60,376 nucleotides of DNA from Gemmatimonadota bacterium (GTDB lineage Bacteria > Gemmatimonadota > Gemmatimonadetes > Longimicrobiales > Longimicrobiaceae): contig JAQBQD010000139.1 in the NCBI GenBank assembly GCA_028287185.1, positions 1 through 60,376 on the forward strand, read 5' to 3'. The notes beneath the pieces are model-generated. The model was not told where the DNA came from and searched no databases. It saw only the letters and a program-made list of their open reading frames with translations. Each line of letters starts with the position of its first letter. The stretch's first letter is position 1. A program made the position numbers and the translations under genes. This document shows, one piece after another, positions 9,539 to 18,219 of this stretch.

Positions 9539-10357
9539 CTACTCGTCCATCCCGAACCCCGGTGCCGGGCTACTCCCTCCGGGTGCCGGGCTGCCTCCGG
9601 ACGCCGGCGGCGAACCACCCGCTCCACCTCCCCCGGTCGGGTGCTGTCCCGGCCACTGGCTCTCGTTGGTCCACGGGCCGTGTCCCGCCGGGGGATCCGG
9701 CACGTAGGGGAACAGCTTGTCGGCATTCTGGATGGGCGGGCCGAAGTAGATCAGGACCGTCGACCCGTCGCTGTGCCGGTGGTAGATCTTCAGCGTGTTG
9801 TGCACCGGATCGTAGATGTAGTGGTACATCTCCGGGTCGTTGGGATTGGCGTGGGTGTTCTCCCAGTGGATGTACACGTTCCCCGCCGGGTCGGTCGTCG
9901 TGTACTGCAGGTTCAGCCCGTCCACGAAGCTGCAGTGGCCCCAGTAGCCGGCGAACTGCCCGTGCCGCCACAGCACGCCGATGAAGTCGCCGTTCGTGGT
10001 GTCGCCGTTGTCCCAGATCCCGAGCTGCGCGGTGACGGTGTCCGTGCCGGAGACCACCACCTGCGACCCGCTGTCCGTGAACACGCGGACAGGGGTCAAC
10101 CCTCCGCCCGGTTCGTGGATCACCACCGTGTCGTCCCCCTCGCAGCCCGTGGTGACCCCGCCGCATCGCTTGAACAGCGTGTCGCGGGCCTGCGTCGCCG
10201 GAGACAGCGTTCCGGGAGCCGCCTCCACGATCAGCCGCTCGATGCCTGCCGCCGGCGCGGGCCGGCTCACCAGGGTGGGTGATTCGCAGGCCGATGCCGC
10301 CAGGGCCAGCGCCGTCACCACTCCCGTGAGCATCCACCTTCTCGTTCGCAGCTCCAT
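9539..10357 (-). CDS. Predicted lipoprotein of unknown function
   Basis: The 272-aa product begins with a lipoprotein signal (RTRRWML, hydrophobic stretch, lipobox LAASAC with Cys near residue 24). The mature part contains a CGGVTTGC cysteine pair, then a beta-rich domain with many Trp, His and Tyr residues (VLWRHGQFAGYWGHCSF, YIHWENTHAN, YHYIYDPVHNTLKIYHRH). The last 40 residues are a Gly/Ser/Pro-rich tail with GGSPAPGGSS-type repeats. I do not recognise the family. GGAGGTGA 4 nt before the ATG is the best ribosome site in the window. An AT-rich upstream region (10430-10560) suggests its own promoter. Confidence 0.8.
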   Translation of the reverse strand: MELRTRRWMLTGVVTALALAASACESPTLVSRPAPAAGIERLIVEAAPGTLSPATQARDTLFKRCGGVTTGCEGDDTVVIHEPGGGLTPVRVFTDSGSQVVVSGTDTVTAQLGIWDNGDTTNGDFIGVLWRHGQFAGYWGHCSFVDGLNLQYTTTDPAGNVYIHWENTHANPNDPEMYHYIYDPVHNTLKIYHRHSDGSTVLIYFGPPIQNADKLFPYVPDPPAGHGPWTNESQWPGQHPTGGGGAGGSPPASGGSPAPGGSSPAPGFGMDE

Positions 10358-10563
10358 CCGTCACCTCCGCGTTCGGGTGGGTTGAGAACCGTCTCCGACG
10401 GATGGAAGAAGGTGCGAAAGCTTCCCCGTGTCAATAAAACGTCTGTAAATATGTGTCTTGCGAACAGGCTGCTGGTAGATGTGTTCCTCGCTACACGCTC
10501 TGTGCCGAAATCTGCCTCGACAACAAAAGTCTGATCCGTATCTCCTCAATCGAGGTTCTATCG

Positions 10564-10606
10564 GACGAGGAGGGCTCCGAGCGCATGGCTCTAAGCCCTC
10601 CTCGTC
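10564..10606. terminator. Terminator after the PBP1a gene
   Basis: A perfect 13-bp stem (10564-10576 with 10594-10606) closes a 17-nt loop, 38 nt past the stop of the minus-strand penicillin-binding protein gene. Confidence 0.65.
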
Positions 10607-10643
10607 GCTCACGCCGGCCGCCGGGTCGGCGGCTCGTCCTGGC

Positions 10644-12968
10644 CTACGGCTCCTTCGGCGGAGGCGGCGGGGCCTGCGGGCGAGGCGCGGGGCGGCCGGA
10701 TGCCTTCCCGGGCTTGGGCGGGCCGGGCACGCCGGCGTCCTGGCCCGCGTCCGCCGACCCGTCCCCGCCGCCGCCGAACAGCCCGCGGAGCCCGTTGATG
10801 GCGCCGCTGATCACGCCGCCTCCGCTTCCACCGCCGTCCCCCGTGTCCGACGAATCGCCGGGCAGCGCGCCGTCCGCCGGGTGCAGCGGGCAGTAGTCCT
10901 TGGGCTCCGTGCCGGAGGCATAGAACTCCTCGCGCACCTGCGAGCCCGGGCACATGGGCGTGGCGAGGTATCCCGTCCCGCCGTCGATCTGGCGCGTCAC
11001 CACGTCCGCGGGCGCAACCCACGGCGGCGGCGCGGGATGCGTGCGGTAATAGGACGCCAGCACGCGGCCCCATACGGGCGCCGCGATGCCGCCGCCCGAC
11101 GCGCTGAGGAGGATGGCCTGCGGCCGGTCGAAGCCCATCCACACCCCGGCGACGAGGTCCGGCGTCACGCCGACGAACCACACGTCGGCGGCGGCGTTGG
11201 TGGTGCCCGTCTTGCCGGCGGCGGGAATGGAGTACGGCAGCCCGCCGGCGGTGCGCACGCCGGTGCCCGTGCCGCGGTCCACGACCTCGCGCATGAGCGA
11301 CGTGGTGAGGAAGGCCACGGAGGGCGACAGCACGTAGCGGCGGCGGGTGGCGCCCTCGTACACCACGTGGCCCTGCGCGTCCGTCACGCGCTGGATGAGG
11401 CGCGGGGCCACCGCCGTTCCGCCGTTCGTGAAGGCGGCGTACGAGGCCACCATCTCCAGCGGGATCACGTCCGCCGCGCCCAGGAAGGTGGAGGGGAAGG
11501 GCTGGATGGGCGTGGAAAGCCCCATCGCGTGCGCCAGCTCCACCACCCGCCCCGCGCCCGCCTTCTCGCCCACGGCCACGGCGGCGCGGTTGGACGACAG
11601 CGCCAGGCCCGAGCGCATGTCCAGCGTCACGCTGTCCGCCACGTGGTCCGCCGGCCGGTAGGTGCTCTCCACCGTGTCCTGCACGCCGGGGCCCACCAGC
11701 GGCGTGGTGATGGGCAGCCCCATCCCCAGCGCCGCGGCGTAGACGATGGGCTTGAACGCGGAGCCCGCCTGCCGCCGCGCCTGCCGCGCCCGGTCGAACT
11801 GGCTGAGCGCGTAGTCGCGGCCCCCCACCAGCGCCATCACGTCGCCCGTGCGGGGATCCAGCGCCACGAACAGGCCCTGCAGGCACTGGTCGGCGGGCAC
11901 GCCGCCGCGGGCGCACGACGGATGGCGGAAGCGTCCGAACGCGCCCAGCTCCACCGCCGTGATCTGGCGCCGCAGCTCCAGCTCGGCCGCCGCCTGGAGG
12001 CCGCGGTCCAGCGTGGTGTAGACGCGCAGGCCCGCCGTGGCCGCCTCCGCCCCGAAGTGCTCCTGCAACTCCTGCCGCACCGCCTGGATGAAGTACGGCG
12101 CCGCGCCCGCCGCCTCCGCGGGAGGCGCCAGGTGCAGCGGCTCCTGCTTCGCGGCGGCGGCGTCCGCGGCGCTCACCACGCCGGCCTCGGCCATCAGCCC
12201 CAGCACCACGTTGCGGCGCTGGAGGGCGGCCGTCGGGTTGCGGCGCGGCGTGTAGTAGCTGGGCGCCCTGGGCAGCGCCGCCAGCAGCGCGGCCTCGCCC
12301 ACCGTGAGCTGCGCGGCCGGCTTGCCGAAGTAGCCGCGGGCCGCCGCCTCCACCCCGTACAGGCCCTCGCCCAGGTAGATCTGGTTGAGGTACATCTCCA
12401 GGATCTGCTCCTTGCTGAACTCCGCCTCGATGCGGCGCGCCAGCACGATCTCCCACAGCTTGCGCCGCAGCGTCTTCGCGCGGTTCAGGTGCTGGGGGAA
12501 GACGTTGCGGGCGAGCTGCATGGTGACGGTGCTGAAGCCCTGGTCGTAGCGCAGGTGCCGGACGTCGCGCGCCAGGGCACCTGCCGCGCGGCGCCAGTCC
12601 ACGCCGCGGTGGCGGTAGAAGCGCTTGTCCTCCACCGACAGGAACGCCCCCGACACGTGCGCCGGGATGCGGGCCAGCGGCACCACGATGCGCCGCTCGG
12701 GCGCAAGGCTGGCCACCAGCTTGCCGTCGCGGTCGTAGAGCGTGCTGGCCTGCGGCGGCGTGTAGGTGCGCAGCGCAGCCACGTCCGGGCACTCCGACCC
12801 CGAGCAGCGCGGCCACAGCCACGCCAGCACGCCGCCGCCCACCACCAGGCCGACGGCGAAGAGGACGAGGAGAGCGCGGAAGATCGAGGCTCCGCGGCCC
12901 CGCGTCTTCCGGGGAGGCGGACCATTGCGCTGCGCGGGGCGTTTGCTGGACGTGCGGGTGGATGCCAT
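10644..12968 (-). CDS. Class A penicillin-binding protein (PBP1a-like)
   Basis: This bifunctional peptidoglycan synthase of 774 aa has a basic cytoplasmic tail and one membrane anchor (about residues 30-52). The GT51 glycosyltransferase shows VEDKRFYRHRGVD, GFSTVTMQLARN, RKLWEIVLARRIE and NQIYLGEGLYGVEAAA. The transpeptidase has all three active-site motifs: SAFKP (about residue 402), SNR and KTGTT (about 584). The catalytic sites look intact. The C-terminal 90 residues are Gly-rich, then Pro-rich, and low complexity. The gene lies 82 nt downstream of the SDR gene on the same strand and may share its transcript. Confidence 0.93.
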   Translation of the reverse strand: MASTRTSSKRPAQRNGPPPRKTRGRGASIFRALLVLFAVGLVVGGGVLAWLWPRCSGSECPDVAALRTYTPPQASTLYDRDGKLVASLAPERRIVVPLARIPAHVSGAFLSVEDKRFYRHRGVDWRRAAGALARDVRHLRYDQGFSTVTMQLARNVFPQHLNRAKTLRRKLWEIVLARRIEAEFSKEQILEMYLNQIYLGEGLYGVEAAARGYFGKPAAQLTVGEAALLAALPRAPSYYTPRRNPTAALQRRNVVLGLMAEAGVVSAADAAAAKQEPLHLAPPAEAAGAAPYFIQAVRQELQEHFGAEAATAGLRVYTTLDRGLQAAAELELRRQITAVELGAFGRFRHPSCARGGVPADQCLQGLFVALDPRTGDVMALVGGRDYALSQFDRARQARRQAGSAFKPIVYAAALGMGLPITTPLVGPGVQDTVESTYRPADHVADSVTLDMRSGLALSSNRAAVAVGEKAGAGRVVELAHAMGLSTPIQPFPSTFLGAADVIPLEMVASYAAFTNGGTAVAPRLIQRVTDAQGHVVYEGATRRRYVLSPSVAFLTTSLMREVVDRGTGTGVRTAGGLPYSIPAAGKTGTTNAAADVWFVGVTPDLVAGVWMGFDRPQAILLSASGGGIAAPVWGRVLASYYRTHPAPPPWVAPADVVTRQIDGGTGYLATPMCPGSQVREEFYASGTEPKDYCPLHPADGALPGDSSDTGDGGGSGGGVISGAINGLRGLFGGGGDGSADAGQDAGVPGPPKPGKASGRPAPRPQAPPPPPKEP

Positions 12969-13050
12969 GCGGGACGGCGGCGGGGAAAGTTCGGGCTCGG
13001 GGCGAGGGATGTCGTACCGGATCGGGCGGCGGGGGTTCCGCTCGCGACGC

Positions 13051-13782
13051 TCAGCCGGCGAGCATCCGGCCGCCGTCCACCGTGAGCACCTGGCCCGTCA
13101 CGAAGTCCGCCCGCAGCAGGTACAGCAGCGCCGCGACCACGTCGTCCGGCGAGCCGATGCGCTGGAGCGGCGACCGCCGGACCAGGGCGGCCACCTCCGC
13201 GTCCGTCATGCTCTCCGGCGGGAGCACGGCGCCGGGCGCGATGGCGTTCACCCGGACCTCGGGCGCCAGCGAGCGCGCGGCGACGCGCGTGAGGTGCACG
13301 ACGCCGGCCTTGGAGACGGCGTGCGCCGCGTACGCGCCCCAGGCCTGGAGCCCGGCGAGATCCGCCATGTTCACCACGGCTCCGCGCCGCTCGCGCAGGC
13401 CGGCTGCCAGGTGGCGAATGAGGAGGAACGGCGCCTTGAGGTTGACGGCGAGGGTGTGGTCCAGCAGCGCGTCGTCCGTCTCCTCCAGGCGCTCGGGTGG
13501 GAAGACGGAGGCGCTGTTCACCAGCACGTCGATGCCGCCGAACGCCACCTCGGCCACGCGTGCCAGCCGCTCCACCTCGGCCGCCTGCGACAGGTCCGCC
13601 CCCAGCGCCACCGCCTGCCCGCCGCCCCCGCCGATGGCCGCCACCAGCTCGTCCGCCGCCGTGGACGACGCGTTATAGTGCACCACCACGCGCATCCCCT
13701 GCCCCGCCAGCGCCAGGGAGATCGCGCGCCCCACGCGCACCGCGCCCCCCGTCACCAGCGCCGTCCGTCCGCTCAATTCCAT
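13051..13782 (-). CDS. Pteridine-reductase-like short-chain dehydrogenase with altered catalytic residues
   Basis: The 243-aa Rossmann protein has TGGAVRVGRA, a TGxxxRxG pattern with Arg as in pteridine reductases (PTR1/FolM) for NADPH. NSASVF, NLKAPFLLI, VNAIAPGAVLPPE and a C-terminal VDGGRML also fit. The residue 13 before the usual Tyr is Asp (NMADLAG), as in PTR1, where most SDRs have Ser. The Tyr of YxxxK is His here (HAVSK). It may reduce dihydropterins with altered chemistry, or use another substrate. The internal ATG (MELSGRT) has GGAG upstream and is preferred to one 14 codons earlier. Confidence 0.8.
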   Translation of the reverse strand: MELSGRTALVTGGAVRVGRAISLALAGQGMRVVVHYNASSTAADELVAAIGGGGGQAVALGADLSQAAEVERLARVAEVAFGGIDVLVNSASVFPPERLEETDDALLDHTLAVNLKAPFLLIRHLAAGLRERRGAVVNMADLAGLQAWGAYAAHAVSKAGVVHLTRVAARSLAPEVRVNAIAPGAVLPPESMTDAEVAALVRRSPLQRIGSPDDVVAALLYLLRADFVTGQVLTVDGGRMLAG

Positions 13783-14142
13783 CGCGCGCTCCGGTGGATG
13801 GCCGTCCCCGGGCCGGGCCCTCACCCGGCCGCTTTAGCGCGGCCACCCTCTCCCGCAAGCGGGAGAGGGTACGTACTTCATCGATCTCGCGCGGGATCGG
13901 CCGTCCGCGCCGGAGCCCGGGTTTCCGCGAAACCGCGATGGTGGCTCCAGCCGGGGGGTTTTCCCCTCGGAACCCTATCCCATCGGAACACGGCTCGCTT
14001 CCCGCCGATCGGCTGGGCCGGACGCGGTCCTCGAACACCACTCATCGCCTTGGATCGATCGAGAATCTCCGCCGTCGTTCGATCCGATCTCTCAGCCGTC
14101 GGATCCGAGCGGCCAACCGACTCGCCGATCGACCGGACCGCC
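13783..14142. repeat. Intergenic region with REP-like double hairpin
   Basis: No gene is seen in these 360 nt. At 13827-13844 and 13845-13870 two palindromes sit back to back: a 6-bp stem with a 6-nt loop, then a 12-bp stem with an AA loop (ACCCTCTCCCGC arm). This is a typical REP-like intergenic repeat; a degraded relative is at 40990-41030. Bases near 13930-13956 resemble 32780-32806 (22 of 27 positions). Confidence 0.5.
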
Positions 14143-15168
14143 CTACTCATCGTCCTGCTTGAAGATCTTCAGGTTCGTGGAGTGGCCGGGGGCGACGCGG
14201 GCCTTGGGGTTCAGGTAGTGCACGGCGTTGTTGACGGCGATGGCGGCCTCGCCGTAGCCGGTGGCGATCAGCTCCAGCTTGCCGGGATAGTGCACCACGT
14301 CGCCGGCGGCCCAGATGCCGGGGACGTTGGTCTCCATGAGCTGGCTGACGTGGATGGAGTTCTTCTCCAGGTGCAGGCCCCACTGTGCGATGGGGCCCAG
14401 GTCGGGCTTGAAGCCGAGCAGGGCGACGATGGCGTCCACCGCCAGCGTCTCCTCCTGTCCCGTCTCGTTGTTGAAGATGACGGCGCCGCTCACGCACCCG
14501 CCCTCACCGACGACCGCACGCGTCTCGTACGGCGTGCGCACGCGCACCTCGCCGCGCTCCACGGCCGCCCACATCTGCGCGACGGTGGCCTTGTGCGCGC
14601 GGAACTCGGGGCGGCGGTGGATGAGGGTGACCTCGCGTGCGATGCCGTTCAGCCCCAGCACCCAGTCCACCGCCGAGTCGCCGCCGCCCACGATGAGCAC
14701 GCGCTTGCCGCGGAGGTCCTCGGGCTGGCGCACGTGGGTGTGCACGCCGCCGTCGGGGCGGTGCTCGTCCCACCCCGGGCACTCCAGCACGCGCGGGTTC
14801 AGCGCGCCCTTGCCGGCCGTGACCACCACCGTGCGCGTCGGGAAGTCGCCCCGCGCGGTGACCAGGCGGAAGACGCCGTCCTCGGCGGGCTCCACGCGCC
14901 GCACCTCGGCCTCCAGCACCACCTCGGGGCCGAACTGCGTGCCCTGCTCGATCATGTTGAGCGCCAGGTCCTTGGCCAGGATGCGCGGCAGCCCGCCCAC
15001 GTCGAAGACGTACTTCTCGGGATACAGGGCCATGAGCTGCCCGCCCAGCTGCGGCAGGGCATCGACGATGCGGCACGAGATTCCGCGCAGGCCCGCGTAG
15101 AAAGCGGCGAAGAGCCCGACCGGCCCTCCGCCGATGATGGTGACGTCGACCACGTTCTGCTCGCTCAA
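14143..15168 (-). CDS. Ferredoxin--NADP reductase, thioredoxin-reductase-like type
   Basis: This flavoprotein of 341 aa transfers electrons between NADPH and ferredoxin/flavodoxin. It has the TrxR fold (VTIIGGGPVGLFAAFYAG, GGQLMALYPEKYVFDVGG, VLIVGGGDSAVDW, IHRRPEFRAHK, VPGIWAAGDVVHYPGK) but no CxxC. This is the mark of YumC-type reductases. A C-terminal extension (VHYLNPKARVAPGHS) is also typical. The start is taken as TTG at 15168 because CGGAG lies 7 nt upstream and the FAD motif begins at the usual distance. It could feed the [2Fe-2S] enzyme RfbH encoded 10 kb away, whose own reductase is missing here. Confidence 0.88.
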   Translation of the reverse strand: MSEQNVVDVTIIGGGPVGLFAAFYAGLRGISCRIVDALPQLGGQLMALYPEKYVFDVGGLPRILAKDLALNMIEQGTQFGPEVVLEAEVRRVEPAEDGVFRLVTARGDFPTRTVVVTAGKGALNPRVLECPGWDEHRPDGGVHTHVRQPEDLRGKRVLIVGGGDSAVDWVLGLNGIAREVTLIHRRPEFRAHKATVAQMWAAVERGEVRVRTPYETRAVVGEGGCVSGAVIFNNETGQEETLAVDAIVALLGFKPDLGPIAQWGLHLEKNSIHVSQLMETNVPGIWAAGDVVHYPGKLELIATGYGEAAIAVNNAVHYLNPKARVAPGHSTNLKIFKQDDE

Positions 15169-15472
15169 GCGCCGGCTCCGGGGTGGTGGCGTGGCACGCC
15201 CGCCGCGGCCGCCGCGCCGGGTGGGACAACGCACCATATAGACGCCCGCAGGCAGGGGCCGCAAGCCGCGCCGCGCCGCCGCCGTCTCCTTGCACGCTGC
15301 AAGAGATCGTGCAAGACAGCGGGCACCGCGCCGTCCACGGCGTCGGAGACGAACCCCCAAGCCGTTGCACCGCGTGTGGTTGCGAGATGCGGTGTGGATG
15401 GTATGCCCGTTGCCTTACCCCTGCCCGACAGCACATCCAACGTGCTGAGTTCCCCCCTCACTGGAGACAGTC
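15169..15472 (+). promoter_or_regulatory. Pilin upstream regulatory region
   Basis: No gene is seen in this stretch. It holds a minus-strand TATATG near 15228-15233 (possible -10 for the reductase gene), a perfect 8-bp inverted repeat CTTGCACG/CGTGCAAG at 15289-15296 and 15308-15315, and a sigma-54-type promoter at 15399-15414. The inverted repeat lies about 110-135 nt upstream of the predicted start site, a normal place for an enhancer-binding protein. Confidence 0.5.
15399..15414 (+). promoter_or_regulatory. Putative sigma-54 (-24/-12) promoter of the pilin gene
   Basis: TGGTATGCCCGTTGCC matches the sigma-54 consensus TGGCAYG-N4-TTGCW with one C-to-T change in the -24 block, and has the invariant GG-N10-GC spacing. 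Transcription would start near 15425, leaving about 48 nt of leader before the ATG at 15473. PilR/sigma-54 control of pilA is known in other bacteria. No rpoN or pilR lies in this window. Confidence 0.55.
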
Positions 15473-15874
15473 ATGCGCAACCTCCGCAACAACAAGGGCT
15501 TCACGCTCATCGAGCTCATGATCGTGGTCGTGATCATCGGCATCCTCGCCGCGATCGCGATCCCGAAGTTCAGCAACGTGTCGAAGAGCGCCAAGGAGGC
15601 TGAGGCCCCGGGCGTGCTGAAGCAGATGCGCTCGCTGGCGCTGAGCTACTACCAGCAGAAGGACGCGTACACCACCAACACGACCACCGCGACCGGCGCC
15701 GACTACCTCACCGGCTGGTCGGATCCCTCCGCCAAGTACTACACGTTCTCGATCGCGAGCGGCGGCACCTGCGGCGTGGCGACGACGAACACGGCGGGCA
15801 CGAACGCCGGCCTGACCGCGCAGTCGATCGACTTCCCCACGGGCGCGCTGTACCGCACGAACAACTGCTCCTGA
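15473..15874 (+). CDS. Type IV pilin (PilA-like), first of tandem pair
   Basis: The 133-aa prepilin has a short basic leader ending in Gly-9, then Phe (KGFTLIELM), the prepilin peptidase site with the conserved Glu-5. A long hydrophobic helix (IVVVIIGILAAIAIPKF) follows. The mature head is small and Thr/Ser/Ala-rich with two cysteines (GGTCGV and the terminal NNCS), probably forming the C-terminal disulfide loop. GGAGAC lies 5 nt before the ATG. It is the first gene after the sigma-54-type promoter and is followed by a strong hairpin, so it is probably the highly expressed major subunit. Confidence 0.9.
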   Translation: MRNLRNNKGFTLIELMIVVVIIGILAAIAIPKFSNVSKSAKEAEAPGVLKQMRSLALSYYQQKDAYTTNTTTATGADYLTGWSDPSAKYYTFSIASGGTCGVATTNTAGTNAGLTAQSIDFPTGALYRTNNCS

Positions 15875-15899
15875 TCCTGGCGGGCAGCTGAGCTTGAAG

Positions 15900-15931
15900 A
15901 CGGGGAGCCGGGCCGTTGTCCGGCTCCCCGT
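15900..15931 (+). terminator. Terminator/attenuator between the two pilin genes
   Basis: A perfect 12-bp stem (15900-15911 with 15920-15931) closes an 8-nt loop, 26 nt after the first pilin stop. It should lower read-through into the second pilin gene. Confidence 0.7.
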
Positions 15932-15977
15932 TCCGTTGAATGGTCCCTCCTCCAGCCCTCGAAGCCGCGTACCCGCC

Positions 15978-16370
15978 ATGCGAAACGCCCACACACGCCG
16001 GCAAGGGTTCACGCTGATCGAGCTGATGATCGTCGTCGTGATCATCGGCATCCTCGCCGCGATCGCGATCCCGAAGTTCAGCAACGTCTCGAAGAGCGCC
16101 AAGGAGGCCGAAGCGGCCTCCATCCTCAACCAGGTGTACACCCTGGAGGAGCGCTACAAGCAGCAGAAGGACGTCTACACCACCGATATCCTGCAGCTCG
16201 AGGGCGGCAGCGAGATCGAGCCGGACGCCAAGTACTACACGTTCAGCGTGACGAGCAACGCCTCCGGGTTCTGCGCGGTGGCCTCGCCGACGACGGCCGG
16301 AGACGCGGCCGGGGTGAGCCCGCAGAGCATCGACGCCTACCGGCAGACGTTCCGCACCGGAAGCTGCTGA
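15978..16370 (+). CDS. Type IV pilin paralogue, second of tandem pair
   Basis: The 130-aa prepilin has the leader RRQG followed by FTLIELMIVVVIIG. It matches the first pilin at every position of the first 35 mature residues. The head differs: it is more acidic (QLEGGSEIEPDAKYYTFSV) and has cysteines in SGFCAV and the terminal TGSC. The DNA of the shared segment is almost identical to that of the first gene, which points to recent duplication or gene conversion. The ATG before RNAHTRR is used because it gives a normal leader length. It may be a minor or alternative pilin. Confidence 0.88.
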   Translation: MRNAHTRRQGFTLIELMIVVVIIGILAAIAIPKFSNVSKSAKEAEAASILNQVYTLEERYKQQKDVYTTDILQLEGGSEIEPDAKYYTFSVTSNASGFCAVASPTTAGDAAGVSPQSIDAYRQTFRTGSC

Positions 16371-16405
16371 GGACCTCCGCAGGTCCCCACGCCTCCGGAC
16401 CCGCA

Positions 16406-16435
16406 GGCCGGCCGATTCGGCCGGCCGCTTTTCTT
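16406..16435 (+). terminator. Intrinsic terminator after the pilin pair
   Basis: A GC-only stem of up to 10 bp (16406-16415 with 16417-16426) is followed by GCTTTTCTT. This is one of the few hairpins here with a plus-strand T-tract. Confidence 0.8.
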
Positions 16436-16506
16436 GGGCCCCGCCCCTGCCCACCGCCCCAGCGCCCCGCGCCGGGGTCGGGCACCGCGCGGGGCCGCCT
16501 CGGTTG

Positions 16507-18219
16507 ATGACGCAGGAGACACCCGTGGAAACCGTCGCACCGCCCGCACCCGCACCGCCCGCCGCGCTCGCCTCCGCGGACGGGGGAAGCCTGCCCCGCC
16601 TGGACGGCCGCCCGCAGCTCTTCACGGCGCAGGGCGCCCTCTGGGCCGCCATCGCGTTCGGCATCGCCTTCCGGATGCTGCAGTACGCGGCCAACCGCTC
16701 GCTCTGGCTGGACGAGGCGCTGGTGGTGCCCTCCATCGGGCAGGGATGGCGGCAGGTGCTCATGCCGAGCGGGCTGAGCCCCGTGGCCCCCGGGTGGCTC
16801 GCGCTGGAGAAGGTCGTCTCGGCCGTCCTGGGCACGAGCGAGCTCGCGCTGCGCCTGGTGCCGCTGCTCGCCGGCGTCGGCGGGCTGCTGCTGTTCGCGG
16901 CCATCGCGCGGCGCATCCTGGCGCCCGGCGGCGCGGCGGCGGCCACGGCGGCGTTCGCGGTGTCGCCCTACCTGGTCTACTACTCGTCCGAGCTCAAGCC
17001 CTACTCCACCGACGTCCTCGCCGCGCTCGTGCTCACCTGGTGGGCGCTGGCGCTCCGCGCGCGGGGGATGACGCCGCTCCGCGCCGTGGGCCTGGCGCTG
17101 GGCGCGCTCGCCGTCGTCTACTGCTCCCTTCCCGCCGCCTTCGTCCTGGCCGGCGTCGTCATCGCGCTCCTCGCCGCCTACCTGCGCGCGGGCGAGCGGC
17201 GGAACGCGGCGATCCTGGGCGCGGTGTGCGCCTTCTGGGCGCTGGCCTTCCTGCCGCCGCTGCTGATGGTGGTGGGGCACGCCCACGCGCTGGCCTCGCA
17301 GGCCGCCGACTATGCGCATGCCTTCTGGAACCAGGGGTTCATGCCCCTGCCGCCGCGCTCGGAGCAGGACGTGCTCTGGTTCCCGCACACCTTCCTGAAC
17401 TACTTCCGCGATCCGCTGGGCACCATGACGGTGGAGACCAGCTCGGAGGGGTTCTGGCAGGCGGCGGCGGGGATCGTGGCGTTCGTCGCGGGCGCCCTGG
17501 CGCTACGCGGGGAGCGCCGCTTCGCCCTCGGGGCGCTGCTGCTGCCCATCGGCGTGGCGCTGCTGGCGTCGGGCCTCCGGCTCTATCCCTTCGGCGGCAA
17601 CTGGGTGACGGGCGGGCGCGTGGTGCTGTACCTGGCGCCGTCGTTCCTGCTGCTGATGGGCGCCGGCGTGGACGGGCTGCGCACGGGGCTTCCGGGGACG
17701 ATGCGGCCGCTGGCGTGGGCGCTGCTGGCGGTGCTGCTGGTGCCCTCCATCGCCCAGCTCGTCACCACCTTCCCCACCGGGCGGGCCGAGATCAAGCCGC
17801 TGCTGGCGTACGTGCGGGCCAACCGGCAGCCGGGCGACCTGACCTACGTGCACTACGACGCCAAGTACGCCTTCGCCTACTACGGGCCGCGGATGGGCTT
17901 CACGCCGGGCGAGGTGGTGCCGGGCATCTGCGCGCGGCTGGACCCCGAGAAGTACGTGGGGGCGATGGGCCGGCTGAAGGGCCGCGGGCGCGTGTGGGTG
18001 CTCTTCACGAACGGCGACGGAGCCCATAGCTTCCAGGAGCGCCAGCTCATGCTGGACGTGCTGAACCACCTGGGCCGGCGCCTGGACGACCAGGTGGCGG
18101 TGGGCGCCTCGGTGTACCTGTACGACCTGTCGGCGCCCCCCGCCGACCCGTCCCCGTTCTCGCCGCGGCTTCCCCGCTATCCGGAAAGCGTGGAGCACGG
18201 CTGCGCCCTCTGGCAATGA
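16507..18219 (+). CDS. GT-C family (GT39/PMT-like) membrane glycosyltransferase
   Basis: The 570-aa protein has a Pro/Ala-rich cytoplasmic start, about ten membrane helices and a soluble C-terminal domain from about residue 430. The first loop has the acidic motif of GT-C enzymes ([12 protein letters not shown]), and [18 protein letters not shown] is also typical of the PMT_2 group. Such enzymes use polyprenyl-phosphate sugars on the periplasmic side. The next gene overlaps its stop by ATGA and encodes a dolichol-phosphate-mannose-synthase-like GT2, which would make that donor. The acceptor is unknown; because the pilins lie just upstream, pilin or surface glycan is possible. Confidence 0.82.
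   Translation: MTQETPVETVAPPAPAPPAALASADGGSLPRLDGRPQLFTAQGALWAAIAFGIAFRMLQYAANRSLWLDEALVVPSIGQGWRQVLMPSGLSPVAPGWLALEKVVSAVLGTSELALRLVPLLAGVGGLLLFAAIARRILAPGGAAAATAAFAVSPYLVYYSSELKPYSTDVLAALVLTWWALALRARGMTPLRAVGLALGALAVVYCSLPAAFVLAGVVIALLAAYLRAGERRNAAILGAVCAFWALAFLPPLLMVVGHAHALASQAADYAHAFWNQGFMPLPPRSEQDVLWFPHTFLNYFRDPLGTMTVETSSEGFWQAAAGIVAFVAGALALRGERRFALGALLLPIGVALLASGLRLYPFGGNWVTGGRVVLYLAPSFLLLMGAGVDGLRTGLPGTMRPLAWALLAVLLVPSIAQLVTTFPTGRAEIKPLLAYVRANRQPGDLTYVHYDAKYAFAYYGPRMGFTPGEVVPGICARLDPEKYVGAMGRLKGRGRVWVLFTNGDGAHSFQERQLMLDVLNHLGRRLDDQVAVGASVYLYDLSAPPADPSPFSPRLPRYPESVEHGCALWQ

Noticed and set aside
15379-15396. Second sigma-54-like string (GG...GC) at 15379
   Set aside because: The GG-to-GC spacing is 9 nt, one short of the invariant 10; the site at 15399 fits better.
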